Positions 18,452 to 27,812 are shown, numbered from the stretch's first letter. The stretch is 64,000 bases of DNA from Clostridium sp. C8-1-8 (GCF_009928445.1 NZ_JAABNO010000010.1:1-64000), one strand, 5' to 3'. Notes: a model not told the origin generated them from the sequence alone. Numbers and translations are program-made.

Positions 18452-19075
18452 ATGGTTATCAAAAATGTTAATGACAAGGCCTTTAAGAAATATGGACAGA
18501 TACTTAAAAATTATGATTGCAAAGAGATTATTGAAAAAATGGAAAGTACGCCACTTCCTCAAGATGTAATCTATGAACCTTCAATAAAAGAACTTGAAGA
18601 ACTAGATATAGCTAAAGAGTTAAGAAATAGAGAATATGGTGAACTTCCAATACAGATAGGTTATTGCAATGGTAATAATTATATGCTAAATGCTGTTGAA
18701 TATCATCGTTCATCAGAAATAAATATAGCAGTGACAGATCTAATTTTACTTATAGGAAGCCAGCAAGACATTGAAGACGATTACTCATATGATACATCTA
18801 ATATAGAAGCATTCTTAGTACCAAAAGGAACTATCATTGAAGTATATGCTACAACACTACATTATGCACCTTGTAATGTACAAGAAAGCGGCTTTAGATG
18901 CGTGGTTGTATTGCCAAAGGATACTAATCAGCCTTTAGAGAATAAATTTGAAAAAGTTGGCGAAGATGCCTTACTATTTGCAAAAAATAAATGGTTAATA
19001 GGACATAAGGATACCGACTTAGGATCACAGGGAGCATTTATAGGACTAGCTGGAGAAAATATCTCTTTAAAATAA
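18452..19075 (+). CDS. DUF4867-family protein in the pentose cluster
   Basis: The 207-residue soluble protein matches the DUF4867 family as I remember it. No catalytic motif is established. The second half (VPKGTIIEVYATTLHYAPC, then GFRCVVVLPKDTN) has the strand-rich look of a cupin-like beta barrel with a possible ligand His and Cys, which is inference. The start follows AGGGAGGA. It sits between tkt and the FucI-fold isomerase, and I recall an equivalent gene beside the isomerase and xylulokinase genes of Clostridium acetobutylicum. A role in pentose handling is therefore likely, but the reaction is unknown. Confidence 0.75.
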   Translation: MVIKNVNDKAFKKYGQILKNYDCKEIIEKMESTPLPQDVIYEPSIKELEELDIAKELRNREYGELPIQIGYCNGNNYMLNAVEYHRSSEINIAVTDLILLIGSQQDIEDDYSYDTSNIEAFLVPKGTIIEVYATTLHYAPCNVQESGFRCVVVLPKDTNQPLENKFEKVGEDALLFAKNKWLIGHKDTDLGSQGAFIGLAGENISLK

Positions 19076-19158
19076 GTGTATTAAAATTAAGTTTTCACAT
19101 AGTATCCCTTTAATGGGATATTAGGAAAAATTAGTAGTTTAAGTTGGAATCATATGGT

Positions 19159-19253
19159 GATGTACAACTTTAATGAGAAAGTTATTTTTAAAGGTTATCT
19201 GGTTTTTGAGAGGATAATTTGAAAATATAGATTGTAGTATGAAGCGGTTCATC
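19159..19253 (+). repeat. 94-bp hairpin repeat, copy H3
   Basis: The element runs from GATGTACAA to CGGTTCATC and contains the conserved internal TTTGAAAATATA block. It ends about 63 bases before the isomerase start codon. Confidence 0.65.
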
Positions 19254-19316
19254 TATAAATAAAAACGCTATATAGAAAAATTTAAATAAATAATTATATA
19301 AAATGGAGGAGTCAAA

Positions 19317-20789
19317 ATGAATAATACACCAAAAGTAAAATTAGGAATAGTAGCTGTAAGCAGAGATTGCTTCCCAATGGAGCTATCAGCAGATAGAAGG
19401 AAAGCTGTAGTAGAAGCTTTCGATGGAGAAATTTTTGAATGTTTAACAACTGTAGAAAATGAAAAGGATATGAGAAAAGCTTTATCAGAAGTTAGAGAAG
19501 CAGGAGTAAATGCATTAGTTGTTTACCTTGGAAACTTTGGCCCAGAAACTTCAGAAACTTTACTAGCAAAAGAATTTGATGGACCAGTAATGTTTGCAGC
19601 AGCTTCAGAAGAAAGTGGAGACAATCTAGTTGGAGGACGTGGAGATGCATATTGTGGAATGCTAAATGCAAGCTATAACTTAGCTCTTCGTAACATAAAG
19701 GCATATATTCCTGAATATCCAGTAGGTACAGCACCAGAAGTAGCAGATATGATAAAGGAATTTGTACCTGTTGCTAATGCTATACTTGGGCTAAAGAACT
19801 TAAAGATAATATCTTTTGGGCCAAGACCTCAAGATTTCTTAGCATGTAATGCGCCAATAAAGCAACTATACAATTTAGGAGTTGAAATAGAAGAAAATTC
19901 AGAGCTTGATTTATTTGCGGCTTTCAATGAACATGCAAATGACCCAAGAATTCCTGAAGTAATAGCTAGTATGGAAAAAGAACTAGGTGAAGGAAATAAA
20001 ATGCCTGGTATACTACCTAAGCTTGCTCAATATGAAATTACATTACTAGACTGGATGGAAGAACATAAGGGATCAAGAGAATATGTAGTATTTGCAAATA
20101 AGTGCTGGCCTTCATTCCAAACACAATTTGGTTTTGTGCCATGTTATGTAAACAGCCGTTTAACTGCTATGGGTATTCCAGTATCCTGCGAAGTTGATAT
20201 CTATGGAGCATTAAGTGAATATATTGGAACTTGTATAAGCCAAGACGTAGTAACTTTACTTGATATAAATAACACAGTACCAGCAGATATGTATGAATCA
20301 GAAATAAAAGGAAAGTTTGACTATACATTAAAGGATACCTTTATGGCTTTCCACTGTGGAAATACTGCTTCCTGCAAGCTTACTTGCGGTACAATGAAAA
20401 ACCAAATGATAATGGCTAGAGCTTTAGAACCAAACCAAGAACCAAACATAACAAGAGGAACTTTAGAAGGCGATATAATACCTGGAGATATAACTTTCTT
20501 CCGTCTTCAAAGCAATGCTGAAGCTGAACTTACAGCTTATGTGGCTCAGGGAGAAGTTTTACCAGTTGCTACTCGTTCATTTGGAGCTATAGGTGTATTT
20601 GCAATTCCTGAAATGGGAAGATTTTATAGACATGTTTTAATAGAAGGAAGATACCCACATCATGGTGCAGTTGCTTTCGGTCATTTTGGAAAGGCAATCT
20701 ACAATTTATTTAGATACCTAGGTGTTAAAGAAGTAGGATTCAATCAACCAAAAACAATGCTTTATAAATCAGAAAATCCTTTTTGCTAG
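19317..20789 (+). CDS. FucI/AraA-fold sugar isomerase, probable alternative xylose isomerase
   Basis: The 490-residue protein belongs to the L-fucose isomerase-like family (COG2407 type), distinct from TIM-barrel XylA. Conserved blocks include YLGNFGPETSETLLAKEF, SFGPRPQDFLACN, an acidic CEVDIYGALSEYIG stretch and AFHCGNTASC. In C. acetobutylicum a gene of this family in a similar neighbourhood (isomerase, small unknown gene, xylulokinase, ROK regulator) was proposed as the missing xylose isomerase; from memory that gene is CAC2610. No classical xylA lies in this window. D-xylose to D-xylulose is the best guess; L-arabinose or L-fucose remain possible. GGAGG precedes the ATG and a terminator follows. 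Confidence 0.85.
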   Translation: MNNTPKVKLGIVAVSRDCFPMELSADRRKAVVEAFDGEIFECLTTVENEKDMRKALSEVREAGVNALVVYLGNFGPETSETLLAKEFDGPVMFAAASEESGDNLVGGRGDAYCGMLNASYNLALRNIKAYIPEYPVGTAPEVADMIKEFVPVANAILGLKNLKIISFGPRPQDFLACNAPIKQLYNLGVEIEENSELDLFAAFNEHANDPRIPEVIASMEKELGEGNKMPGILPKLAQYEITLLDWMEEHKGSREYVVFANKCWPSFQTQFGFVPCYVNSRLTAMGIPVSCEVDIYGALSEYIGTCISQDVVTLLDINNTVPADMYESEIKGKFDYTLKDTFMAFHCGNTASCKLTCGTMKNQMIMARALEPNQEPNITRGTLEGDIIPGDITFFRLQSNAEAELTAYVAQGEVLPVATRSFGAIGVFAIPEMGRFYRHVLIEGRYPHHGAVAFGHFGKAIYNLFRYLGVKEVGFNQPKTMLYKSENPFC

Positions 20790-20853
20790 AAGATAGCATA
20801 TAACAACTAAAAGGAAATTGTTGAAAAAGAAATAATATTCATAAATATAGAAA

Positions 20854-20900
20854 CCATGCATAAAGCGCAAATTAAATTCTCTTATGCATGGCTTTTATTA
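20854..20900 (+). terminator. Intrinsic terminator after the isomerase gene
   Basis: The arms CCATGCATAA and TTATGCATGG are followed by CTTTTATTATT. Confidence 0.75.
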
Positions 20901-21009
20901 TTGGCTTTAGTGTAATGAGAAAAACAACTACAAATAAAGTGATTAGAGCTCTTATAATCTATAAGTTCTGGCTTAAAAATATCTTTATAGATATTTAGTT
21001 TATCAGTTC

Positions 21010-21285
21010 TCAAAGAGTAGCAGAATCTTCAGAGGGATTTACCTTTTTATATTTATCAATGCAGAATAGAATTGAGGCTATTAAAAAAAGACCTCCTTCT
21101 ATGCCTTCAATTATTAATCCAAGTGTTGCCCCTATGAAAGCCTCTAGGAAAGATAACCGTATAGCTTCAATAAAGAAAACTACCCCCAATAAAGCAGAAT
21201 AAAGTTTTTTATTTTTATGATATAGAGATATAAAATATGTAATTATACATAAGTATGAAATTAATTTAAGAATTTCGTGCAACAT
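21010..21285 (-). CDS. Small membrane protein, unknown
   Basis: This 91-residue protein has three hydrophobic stretches (about 5-22, 30-47 and 50-74) and a charged C-terminus. The leftward ATG has GGAGG seven bases before it, which supports a real gene. No family was recognised. It converges on the isomerase gene and has no partner on its strand. Confidence 0.6.
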   Translation of the reverse strand: MLHEILKLISYLCIITYFISLYHKNKKLYSALLGVVFFIEAIRLSFLEAFIGATLGLIIEGIEGGLFLIASILFCIDKYKKVNPSEDSATL

Positions 21286-21515
21286 ATATAAGCCTCCATT
21301 TACTAATTAAAGTCTATTATAAATAACTTATAGAACTCTAACTAAATATAATATGTATACTGATTATAACATAATGTTGTAAAAACTGGGAGTTTACTAG
21401 TGAATGAGGAAGAAAAAACTATAATACATAAAGAAATGCCAAATCATATAAGGATTATGATATAATTATATTGCTATTTTAAATATATATAATTAAGCTT
21501 CTAGGAGAACGGATG

Positions 21516-21722
21516 ATGAAAGAAAAATTGCAATTATATTTTATGTCCCTATTAACCTCTGTGTTGGCACTATTGGTTTTAGGAATCATGCTGTTACTTT
21601 ATGGAGAAAGTTTATATTTTCCACTAAAGATATGCTCTATAGCTGCAATAATAGTTATTTTTATTCTTATTATTTACGTAGTTTACAATATTGTAAAAAT
21701 CACCAGCATGAAACGACAATAG
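21516..21722 (+). CDS. Small two-helix membrane protein, unknown
   Basis: The 68-69 residue product has two membrane helices (about residues 9-30 and 38-60) and a basic tail. Two adjacent ATGs (21513, 21516) follow TAGGAG; the second has the better eight-base spacing. No family is recognised. A bidirectional terminator follows. Confidence 0.6.
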   Translation: MKEKLQLYFMSLLTSVLALLVLGIMLLLYGESLYFPLKICSIAAIIVIFILIIYVVYNIVKITSMKRQ

Positions 21723-21785
21723 AGGCTTGGTAGGTGCATAGAACAAAAGATATCTTTGGCATAATAATAATTAACATCTAAACAA

Positions 21786-21838
21786 TAAAAAACTGTACTA
21801 GGATAGTTGCAGATAATTATCCTTAGTACAGTTTTTTA
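21786..21838. terminator. Bidirectional intrinsic terminator
   Basis: AAAACTGTACTAGGATA pairs with TTATCCTTAGTACAGTTTT with one bulge. An A-run lies on the left and a T-run on the right, so it can end both the rightward small gene and the leftward operon from 24107. Confidence 0.85.
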
Positions 21839-21860
21839 TTCTTCATAGAGTATTTTAAAA

Positions 21861-22349
21861 TCATTTTTGCGTCACAGGCTCTTCTTTATAATTCATGGTG
21901 CTGTATAAATTCTTTAAATCATCGATAAGCTTGGAATCAGTGCACTTATAGACGGCTTTAATTGTATTTGTACCACTAAATTTATACACATAGATTATGT
22001 TTTTATATATGTTTATTGAATAAAGATATTCCTTTGACTGTTCAGTATTTGAGATTAATGCAATTACGAAATCAGGAGCTTTATCCTTCTCGCTGCTCTG
22101 AATGCAAGACAATGACTTTATGTATTTCATCATAGTTTGAATATCCTGACTTTTTGTAATCAGCTTACTTCTAGCTATTTCTTTTTCACCGCTTGTTAGT
22201 CTTAGGTTATCAAACTCCACCCTTTTAACTAAATCTGAAGATATATTCTCAAAAGGTTTAACTGTAGGTTTTTCTTGATTTTTAGTGCACCCTATACAAA
22301 ATAGTAAGAGACAGGTAATAGTTGTAATTGCGAAGCTTTTCAATCTCAA
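21861..22349 (-). CDS. Small predicted lipoprotein
   Basis: The 162-residue protein starts with a basic residue pair, a hydrophobic core and a lipobox-like FCIGC, so Cys20 or a nearby residue would be lipidated by Lgt. The mature part is hydrophilic and of unknown function. The start is TTG, nine bases after GGAG, a ribosome binding site that overlaps the end of the upstream gene. It is the last gene of a three-gene leftward operon (12 bases from its neighbour). Confidence 0.7.
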   Translation of the reverse strand: MRLKSFAITTITCLLLFCIGCTKNQEKPTVKPFENISSDLVKRVEFDNLRLTSGEKEIARSKLITKSQDIQTMMKYIKSLSCIQSSEKDKAPDFVIALISNTEQSKEYLYSINIYKNIIYVYKFSGTNTIKAVYKCTDSKLIDDLKNLYSTMNYKEEPVTQK

Positions 22350-22361
22350 AACATCATCTCC

Positions 22362-23618
22362 TTAGAATTTGCTAAACAGATTGTTGAATAATGAGTTTAT
22401 TTTATCATCGACTTCAAACTCTGCACTAATTCTACTAAATATATATTGTATATCATCTTCAAAATTATTATTAAACACTAAGTCATTTATATGTAAAGAA
22501 AATAAATTCTCTTTAATTTCTTCTAATAAATTATAGGCTGTATCAATTTTGTTTGAAAGATATTTTATCACTGCCCTATGTATTAATCTAAGGGTTTTGT
22601 ACCAATTAGGTTTTTCTAATATATAGTTAAGTAAAAAAGATCTATTCTTAGTTAAATTTTTATCTACTATAAAGTTTATGCTGTATTTTAAAAGAACTAG
22701 ACCATCTTGTAAATCATCCTCAGAAATAGCATTCCTAATATCTAAATCAACAGATATATTATTGTTATAAACTAAGATTAATATGCCTTTAGGATTTTCA
22801 GTGAGATTAGTCATAACCGGATTGCCATAAACATTGATGAGTTCATCAGTAATAAAATTATCAACCTCACCTAATATTATTAGATCAATATCAGAAAATT
22901 TAGTGGCAGTACCTTTAGCCAGAGAACCTTTTAAGATTAAGGAAAGTCTGTTACTTTTACAGAATTTATATATAGCTTCTATATAGTTTCTATGTTCTTG
23001 TGTTGGATAGGATATCTCAAAATTAAATAAAATATTTTCCTTAAAATAGTTTTTAAATTGTGTTCCAATCTTTCTTACTTCATCCATAACCACATTTATT
23101 CCAACTTCTGAAGTAAACCAATTATCTTTTCTAATTCCTTGAACGTCGCAAGGACATATGATGAGTTCTACATTAGGAAATGCCCATTGATAATACATAT
23201 AGCATCGTCTTGCATGGGAACTCTTGCAGCATATAATTGCTCTATTTATATGTAATCCAAGGTTGTCTGTTATTTCTCGAGACTTAAAAGCATTTTCATA
23301 AGTGCTTTCAGCAGTATCTTCTCGCAAAATTGCATTTTTATCAACCCCATTTTTATATAATACGTCATTGCAGAAATCCCATTCCGTGTTATAATGACTA
23401 CCATAATTATCAGTTTTCACTGAGGGATTGAAAAACAACTTTTCATGTGGATTATGTCTTCCTGAAGGTAAGATAAGTGGAGCATATCTATCATGCCATA
23501 GCTTGGCTGCTTTTTCTCCTAATTCAGCATAGGAGCCTCCTGGTATGAAAATAATATCAGCAACTTTAGGTTCGCCTTCAATAAATATAAAGTTTGTTAT
23601 GTCAGTTATAGCATTCAT
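22362..23618 (-). CDS. YdcF-like (DUF218) domain fused to a nucleotidyltransferase domain
   Basis: The first 195 residues of this 418-residue protein match the ElyC/SanA/YdcF (DUF218) fold: IIFIPGGSYAELGEKAAKLW, a REDTAESTYENAFKS block and CCKSSHARRCYMYY. After a short linker, residues about 205-300 hold a pol-beta-type nucleotidyltransferase core with the signature GSLAKGTATKFSDIDLIILG (Gly-Ser, then Asp-x-Asp) and a later DLDIR that could supply the third Asp. A helical C-terminal part follows. The two domains are normally separate proteins. No signal peptide or membrane segment is seen, unlike many DUF218 proteins. GGAGG precedes the ATG. Confidence 0.8.
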   Translation of the reverse strand: MNAITDITNFIFIEGEPKVADIIFIPGGSYAELGEKAAKLWHDRYAPLILPSGRHNPHEKLFFNPSVKTDNYGSHYNTEWDFCNDVLYKNGVDKNAILREDTAESTYENAFKSREITDNLGLHINRAIICCKSSHARRCYMYYQWAFPNVELIICPCDVQGIRKDNWFTSEVGINVVMDEVRKIGTQFKNYFKENILFNFEISYPTQEHRNYIEAIYKFCKSNRLSLILKGSLAKGTATKFSDIDLIILGEVDNFITDELINVYGNPVMTNLTENPKGILILVYNNNISVDLDIRNAISEDDLQDGLVLLKYSINFIVDKNLTKNRSFLLNYILEKPNWYKTLRLIHRAVIKYLSNKIDTAYNLLEEIKENLFSLHINDLVFNNNFEDDIQYIFSRISAEFEVDDKINSLFNNLFSKF

Positions 23619-23651
23619 ATTTCCTCCATGTAGCTTAGGATATTCTAGGAA

Positions 23652-24107
23652 TTAGTTAGTGAAATTCCACTCATATATACATTTTTGGCGTTCACCTTCT
23701 AAGTACATATCATTATAGGGTGGTAAGTCTACTATTTCTTTAAGTGTGAGTCCTGCTTTTTCACAGGTTTTACGTGAGGGAAAATTATCAGGGTTGCAGG
23801 TAACTATTATTTTATCCATTTTATGACCTATAGCTACTTGTTTAATAATATTACATGCCTTTGCAGCAAAGTGATTTCCTCTGAAATTTTCATCAATTTC
23901 ATAACCAATATTACCACCATAGTAAGAGTTTTCGTTATGTCCTATACGGATGTCTATATTACCTATAGGTTCTAATGAATTATGTAAAGTAATTGTGTAG
24001 GCATATCTAGGAAGATAACCTTTTTCATCGTCAGCAGGAGTTTTTGCTTTTATATTTAAATCAATTTCACCATCTGTTAAAAAATCGAAGCTTTTAAATT
24101 GAAACAA
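23652..24107 (-). CDS. GNAT acetyltransferase
   Basis: This 151-residue GNAT protein shows a GNIGYEIDENFRGNHFAAKA acetyl-CoA-binding region and NPDNFPSRKTCEKAGLTLKE near the end. The start is TTG, eight bases after GAGGTGA; no in-frame ATG is better placed. It is the first gene of a leftward operon, 33 bases ahead of the YdcF-nucleotidyltransferase fusion. Its substrate is unknown. Confidence 0.8.
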   Translation of the reverse strand: MFQFKSFDFLTDGEIDLNIKAKTPADDEKGYLPRYAYTITLHNSLEPIGNIDIRIGHNENSYYGGNIGYEIDENFRGNHFAAKACNIIKQVAIGHKMDKIIVTCNPDNFPSRKTCEKAGLTLKEIVDLPPYNDMYLEGERQKCIYEWNFTN

Positions 24108-24319
24108 TATGGCTCACCTCATTCTTGTATGTTATTATATTTGTAGAACATATTATAACATAATTGGGCGTATTTTCAATAAAGGTTAGATAAAAAGATA
24201 ATAGAAGGAATTGAAAATAGACTATCCTATAAGTATGTCTATAATCATTGTAATAGCAATTGAACAAAGATATAATTACATTTAATAATTTACTTAGTAT
24301 AAAAGAGAGCGGTGAAATA

Positions 24320-24526
24320 ATGCCAAAAAGAAGGTGGACAAAGGATGAAATTGAGGATTATAGAAGAACTCATGGAAATTTCTTTTATTTTAATAAAGAA
24401 GATGCAAATCTTTTAATTCCAAAAGCTTTAGGTATAGGGAGGAGCTTTAATTGGGCCAATCCGATTTCTTGGGTGGTTACTTTAGCCTTAATTATAATAA
24501 TAATACGTGCAATATATAAAAGTTAA
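24320..24526 (+). CDS. Small DUF5808-like membrane protein
   Basis: The 68-residue product starts MPKRRWTKDEIEDYR, continues with FFYFNKEDANLLIPKALGIG and NWANPISWV, and ends in one membrane helix. This matches the DUF5808 pattern as I remember it. ATG 24320 is preferred over the upstream in-frame start at 24260 because the family consensus begins there and a GAGAGCGGTG sequence precedes it. Function is unknown. Confidence 0.65.
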   Translation: MPKRRWTKDEIEDYRRTHGNFFYFNKEDANLLIPKALGIGRSFNWANPISWVVTLALIIIIIRAIYKS

Positions 24527-24750
24527 AAAGTGAATTTCAAAGTTGAAAATTATTTGTTTTTTAATTAAACTTCAAATTAGAAAAGCGTAAAGGTTCATAA
24601 TTACAATCCTTAGACTGAAAATAAGGCTTTTGACCAATCTAACAAGTTTTACCTTGATAAATTTAATAATGAAGTAGTATGTCTACATAAGGTATCAATT
24701 TATTAAAATTATAATATTATAGTACTGAACAATTGAAGGAGGTACTATTA

Positions 24751-26160
24751 TTGAAAGATAATAAATGGAAAACTCTTGTGGTAATACTGGTAGGATCATT
24801 TATGACCACCTTGGATATTAACATAGTAAATGTAGCCTTGCCTAAGATGGCAGCTTCGCTTTATGTTGACTTAGGTACAATACAATGGGTAGTTACAAGC
24901 TACCTTTTAGTTATATCAACTCTTGTACTTATGTTTGGAAGGTTAGCAGATATAAAAGGAAAGAGAATAATATATCAAAACGGCTTTCTTGTATTTTCAG
25001 TAGGTTCGCTACTATGTGCACTTTCAAAGACTATGTATTTTTTAATTGGTGCTAGATTGATACAAGGGCTAGGTGCTTCAATGATGATGGCTTGCAACTT
25101 TGGAATTATCACCATGATATTTCCATTAAAAGAGAGGGGAAGGGCAACTGGGATACTAGGTACTGTGGTTGCAATTGGAACAATGGCTGGGCCACCATTG
25201 GGTGGTTTTTTAGTAGGAAGCTTTAATTGGCAGTCCATATTTTTAATAAATATACCTATAGGAGTATGCGCTTACCTGGCAGGAGTTAAACTTCTTCCTC
25301 ATGACAAGATTTTAGATAGCAATAAAAACTTTGATTTTAAGGGAATGATTACTTTCGTAATATCTGTACTAGCACTGTTCCTTTCGCTGTTAAATGGAGA
25401 AGCTTTTGGGTGGAGAAGTACACCTATTGTAATAGGCTTTATTTTATTTATTGTAAGCTTTATAACCTTCTGTATTATAGAAATAAACACTGAAGTACCT
25501 ATGCTAGATTTTAGGCTTTTTAAAAATAAATTTTTTTCAGCAGGTATATTATGCGCATTTATATCCTACTGTGTTATCTATTTTACAAATATAATACAAC
25601 CTTTTTATCTTCAGCATATTTTAAGCTTTTCACCACAGAAAGCTGGCTTTATAATGATGGTTTATCCTGTTACTGCAGCTATAATGGCTCCAATCAGTGG
25701 TATTCTTTGTGATAGGATAGGATATAGGATTCCAACCTTTGTAGGGCTTGCTTTTACTTGTATCGGAATATTTACTATGTCTTACTTGAAATTGGATTCT
25801 TCATATCTTGCGATAATGATAAGTATGACAATTTTAGGTTGTGGCTATGGCTTGTTTCAATCACCTAACAATGCTGGAGTTATGTCTTCGGTGCCTAAAG
25901 ATAAGCTTGGGATATCTGGAAGTATGAACTCCTTGATTAGAAATCTAGGAATGACTAGCGGTATATCTATCTCTGTGGCTATATTTTATAGTTACATGGG
26001 TGAAAAACTTGGAAGTCATGTATCAGCGCTTTCCTCAGGAAATCCAGAACTTTTTGTAACTTCAATGAGTTTCACCTATAAAGTAGGAGCAGTAATCGCT
26101 ATAGCTGGTATTATAGTTGCATTCATGAGACTTTTAAAGAAGCCAGAATTGGAAGAATAG
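24751..26160 (+). CDS. MFS drug exporter, DHA2 (EmrB/QacA) family
   Basis: The 469-residue transporter has the family motif LDINIVNVALPKM in its first helix, GRLADIKGKR in the loop after helix 2, and RLIQGLGASMMM in helix 4. The length and hydrophobic pattern fit about 14 membrane helices, as in proton-driven multidrug exporters. The start is TTG 24751, nine bases after GAAGGAGG; an upstream in-frame TTG would place that ribosome binding site inside the gene. No regulator gene is adjacent. Substrates cannot be predicted. Confidence 0.85.
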   Translation: MKDNKWKTLVVILVGSFMTTLDINIVNVALPKMAASLYVDLGTIQWVVTSYLLVISTLVLMFGRLADIKGKRIIYQNGFLVFSVGSLLCALSKTMYFLIGARLIQGLGASMMMACNFGIITMIFPLKERGRATGILGTVVAIGTMAGPPLGGFLVGSFNWQSIFLINIPIGVCAYLAGVKLLPHDKILDSNKNFDFKGMITFVISVLALFLSLLNGEAFGWRSTPIVIGFILFIVSFITFCIIEINTEVPMLDFRLFKNKFFSAGILCAFISYCVIYFTNIIQPFYLQHILSFSPQKAGFIMMVYPVTAAIMAPISGILCDRIGYRIPTFVGLAFTCIGIFTMSYLKLDSSYLAIMISMTILGCGYGLFQSPNNAGVMSSVPKDKLGISGSMNSLIRNLGMTSGISISVAIFYSYMGEKLGSHVSALSSGNPELFVTSMSFTYKVGAVIAIAGIIVAFMRLLKKPELEE

Positions 26161-26191
26161 AAAATAATAATTTCTTTACAATAGAAAAATA

Positions 26192-26241
26192 CTTGTTCTA
26201 AGACTTGGAGAACCTAAAAGCCTTTGAACAAGAATTTTTTT
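26192..26241 (+). terminator. Intrinsic terminator after the MFS gene
   Basis: CTTGTTC and GAACAAG pair across an inner region and are followed by AATTTTTTT. Confidence 0.65.
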
Positions 26242-26257
26242 GCTAAGTTAATAATAT

Positions 26258-26341
26258 TGTTGAAATTAAGTGGTTATATAAGGAGTTGCTATATCAGCGA
26301 GCTCACTAAAGCATCGGATTACTGACAACTTAATTTCAACA
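26258..26341. repeat. Inverted repeat between convergent genes
   Basis: Perfect 14-base arms (TGTTGAAATTAAGT and its complement at 26328-26341) enclose 56 bases. The right arm and following bases (TTAATTTCAACATAGTACT) recur almost unchanged at 61592-61610. It has no T-tract, so it is not a clear terminator. Confidence 0.5.
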
Positions 26342-26372
26342 TAGTACTTTAACAAAGCCTATTTTCAATCCG

Positions 26373-27242
26373 TTATTTTCTAAATAGAGCTTGGTTAAGT
26401 TTATTTTTTAAATCATCAGTTATTGTTGTTAGAGGTAGTCTTACCTCATCAGAATTTATAAGACCTTCTCTTTTTAAACAATATTTTAGAGGAGCAGGAT
26501 TAGGTTCTTCAAATAACATAGGAACAAACTTATATAACTCCTTCCACGTTTCAAGTGCTAATTTATGATTGTTAGCCTTAACAGCATTGTATACCTCTAC
26601 AAACTTTTCTGTTTCTAAATGAGCAGAAGCTAAGATGCCGCCATCAGCTCCAAGGGCAAGAACTGTATAAAATAATGCATCATCGCCAGTAAGAATAGAA
26701 AAATTTTCAGGTGGATTCAAAAGTAAGTTTGTTGTCTGCTTTATATCTCCACAGGAATCTTTTATTCCAATCATATTCTTCAGTTCTGCTAATTTATATA
26801 TAGTATCATTTTCAATATTTCTACCTGTTCTATAAGGAATGTTATATATAATAATATCTAAATCAGTAGCTTCAGAAATCTTTAGAAAGTGCTCATAAAT
26901 ACCTCTTTGGTCAGGCCTGCTATAATATGGACATACAGATAATATTCCATCAACCTTATACTTTTCAGCCAGCTTTAGATTTTTAACAACCTTCCTAGTA
27001 TCATTACCTCCAATACCAACAAATACAGGAACTTTTCCATCAGTATATTCCATAGTTTTTTCAATTATTTCCTCGTATTCATGCTCTGAAATAGTAGGAC
27101 TTTCTCCAGTAGTACCCAAAGGAATTAAACCGCTAATATTTTTGCTTAAATAGTGATCTATAAGCCTTTTATAGGATTCAAAATCTATCTTGTCATCTGT
27201 AAAAGGTGTAATGAGTGGTACGTATACTCCTTGAAGCTTCAT
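26373..27242 (-). CDS. dapA: 4-hydroxy-tetrahydrodipicolinate synthase
   Basis: DapA condenses pyruvate with aspartate semialdehyde, the first step specific to lysine, diaminopimelate and dipicolinate synthesis. The 289-residue TIM barrel has GTTGESPT (phosphate/substrate loop), Tyr133 in IIYNIPYRTG and Schiff-base Lys161 in IGIKDSCGD. Its length is normal. GGAGG precedes the ATG. It stands alone on the minus strand. I looked for a lysine riboswitch in the upstream DNA and did not recognise one. A related aldolase of the same family (for example N-acetylneuraminate lyase) is less likely given the motifs. Confidence 0.9.
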   Translation of the reverse strand: MKLQGVYVPLITPFTDDKIDFESYKRLIDHYLSKNISGLIPLGTTGESPTISEHEYEEIIEKTMEYTDGKVPVFVGIGGNDTRKVVKNLKLAEKYKVDGILSVCPYYSRPDQRGIYEHFLKISEATDLDIIIYNIPYRTGRNIENDTIYKLAELKNMIGIKDSCGDIKQTTNLLLNPPENFSILTGDDALFYTVLALGADGGILASAHLETEKFVEVYNAVKANNHKLALETWKELYKFVPMLFEEPNPAPLKYCLKREGLINSDEVRLPLTTITDDLKNKLNQALFRK

Positions 27243-27812
27243 ATAATCTTACCTCCAAACTTATATTTTCGATTTTGATAAAGATGTACAATTTCTATTA
27301 AAAATGAATTTTTAAAACTCCTCTAGAAATTCAGATGATAATTTAAAAGATAAATTTTAATATGAAATGGTACATAAATAAAAGCAATTAGAATAAAAAT
27401 TCATTGAATTAGTAGTTAAGCTTGAGAAACGGAATTTAGACTTTATAATTTTTTTATAAAAATATTTAGATTTTTATTAGTAGTATATAGATATTATACC
27501 TTGAAAAGTAACATGAGTATAATTATACCATACATTCTAAATAATGATTAGTGATGGCTTGTATATAATTTTTATATACAACTAATCTGTTTTTTACAAT
27601 TTATTGTAGAGATAAAGCAATTAAAACTAATAATATTAAAATATATTTGTAGCATCATAAAACCTAATATATATTAATGTATTAAATAATTGCTGGTGAT
27701 AAAATGTACTTGTATACAAAATTATCCACGCAATATATAATATAGCTTATTAATAAGATAGATATATGCAAGGCATTAATTTATATATTTAACTTTAGAA
27801 AGGGATGATATT
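27243..27812. other. 570-base divergent intergenic region
   Basis: The region lies between divergent dapA and an acetyltransferase gene. It contains hairpin repeat H4 at 27283-27376 and a TATTAAATAATTGCTGGTGAT motif near 27681, the same as the left flank of other copies. TTGAAA and TATACC spaced by 17 bases (about 27501-27529) may be a rightward promoter. Nothing else is recognised. Confidence 0.45.
27283..27376 (+). repeat. 94-bp hairpin repeat, copy H4
   Basis: The element runs from GATGTACA to TGGTACATA with AACTCCTCTAG and ATAAATTTTAATATGAAA inside. It reads on the + strand although the nearest gene, dapA, is on the minus strand. Confidence 0.65.

Noticed and set aside
19240-19253. Catabolite-repression (cre-like) site TGAAGCGGTTCA before the isomerase gene
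   Set aside because: It is the right arm of hairpin repeat H3, differs from the cre consensus length, and is explained by the repeat.
27243-27530. Lysine riboswitch upstream of dapA
   Set aside because: No conserved lysine-aptamer segments were found on the minus strand; the region instead holds repeat H4.
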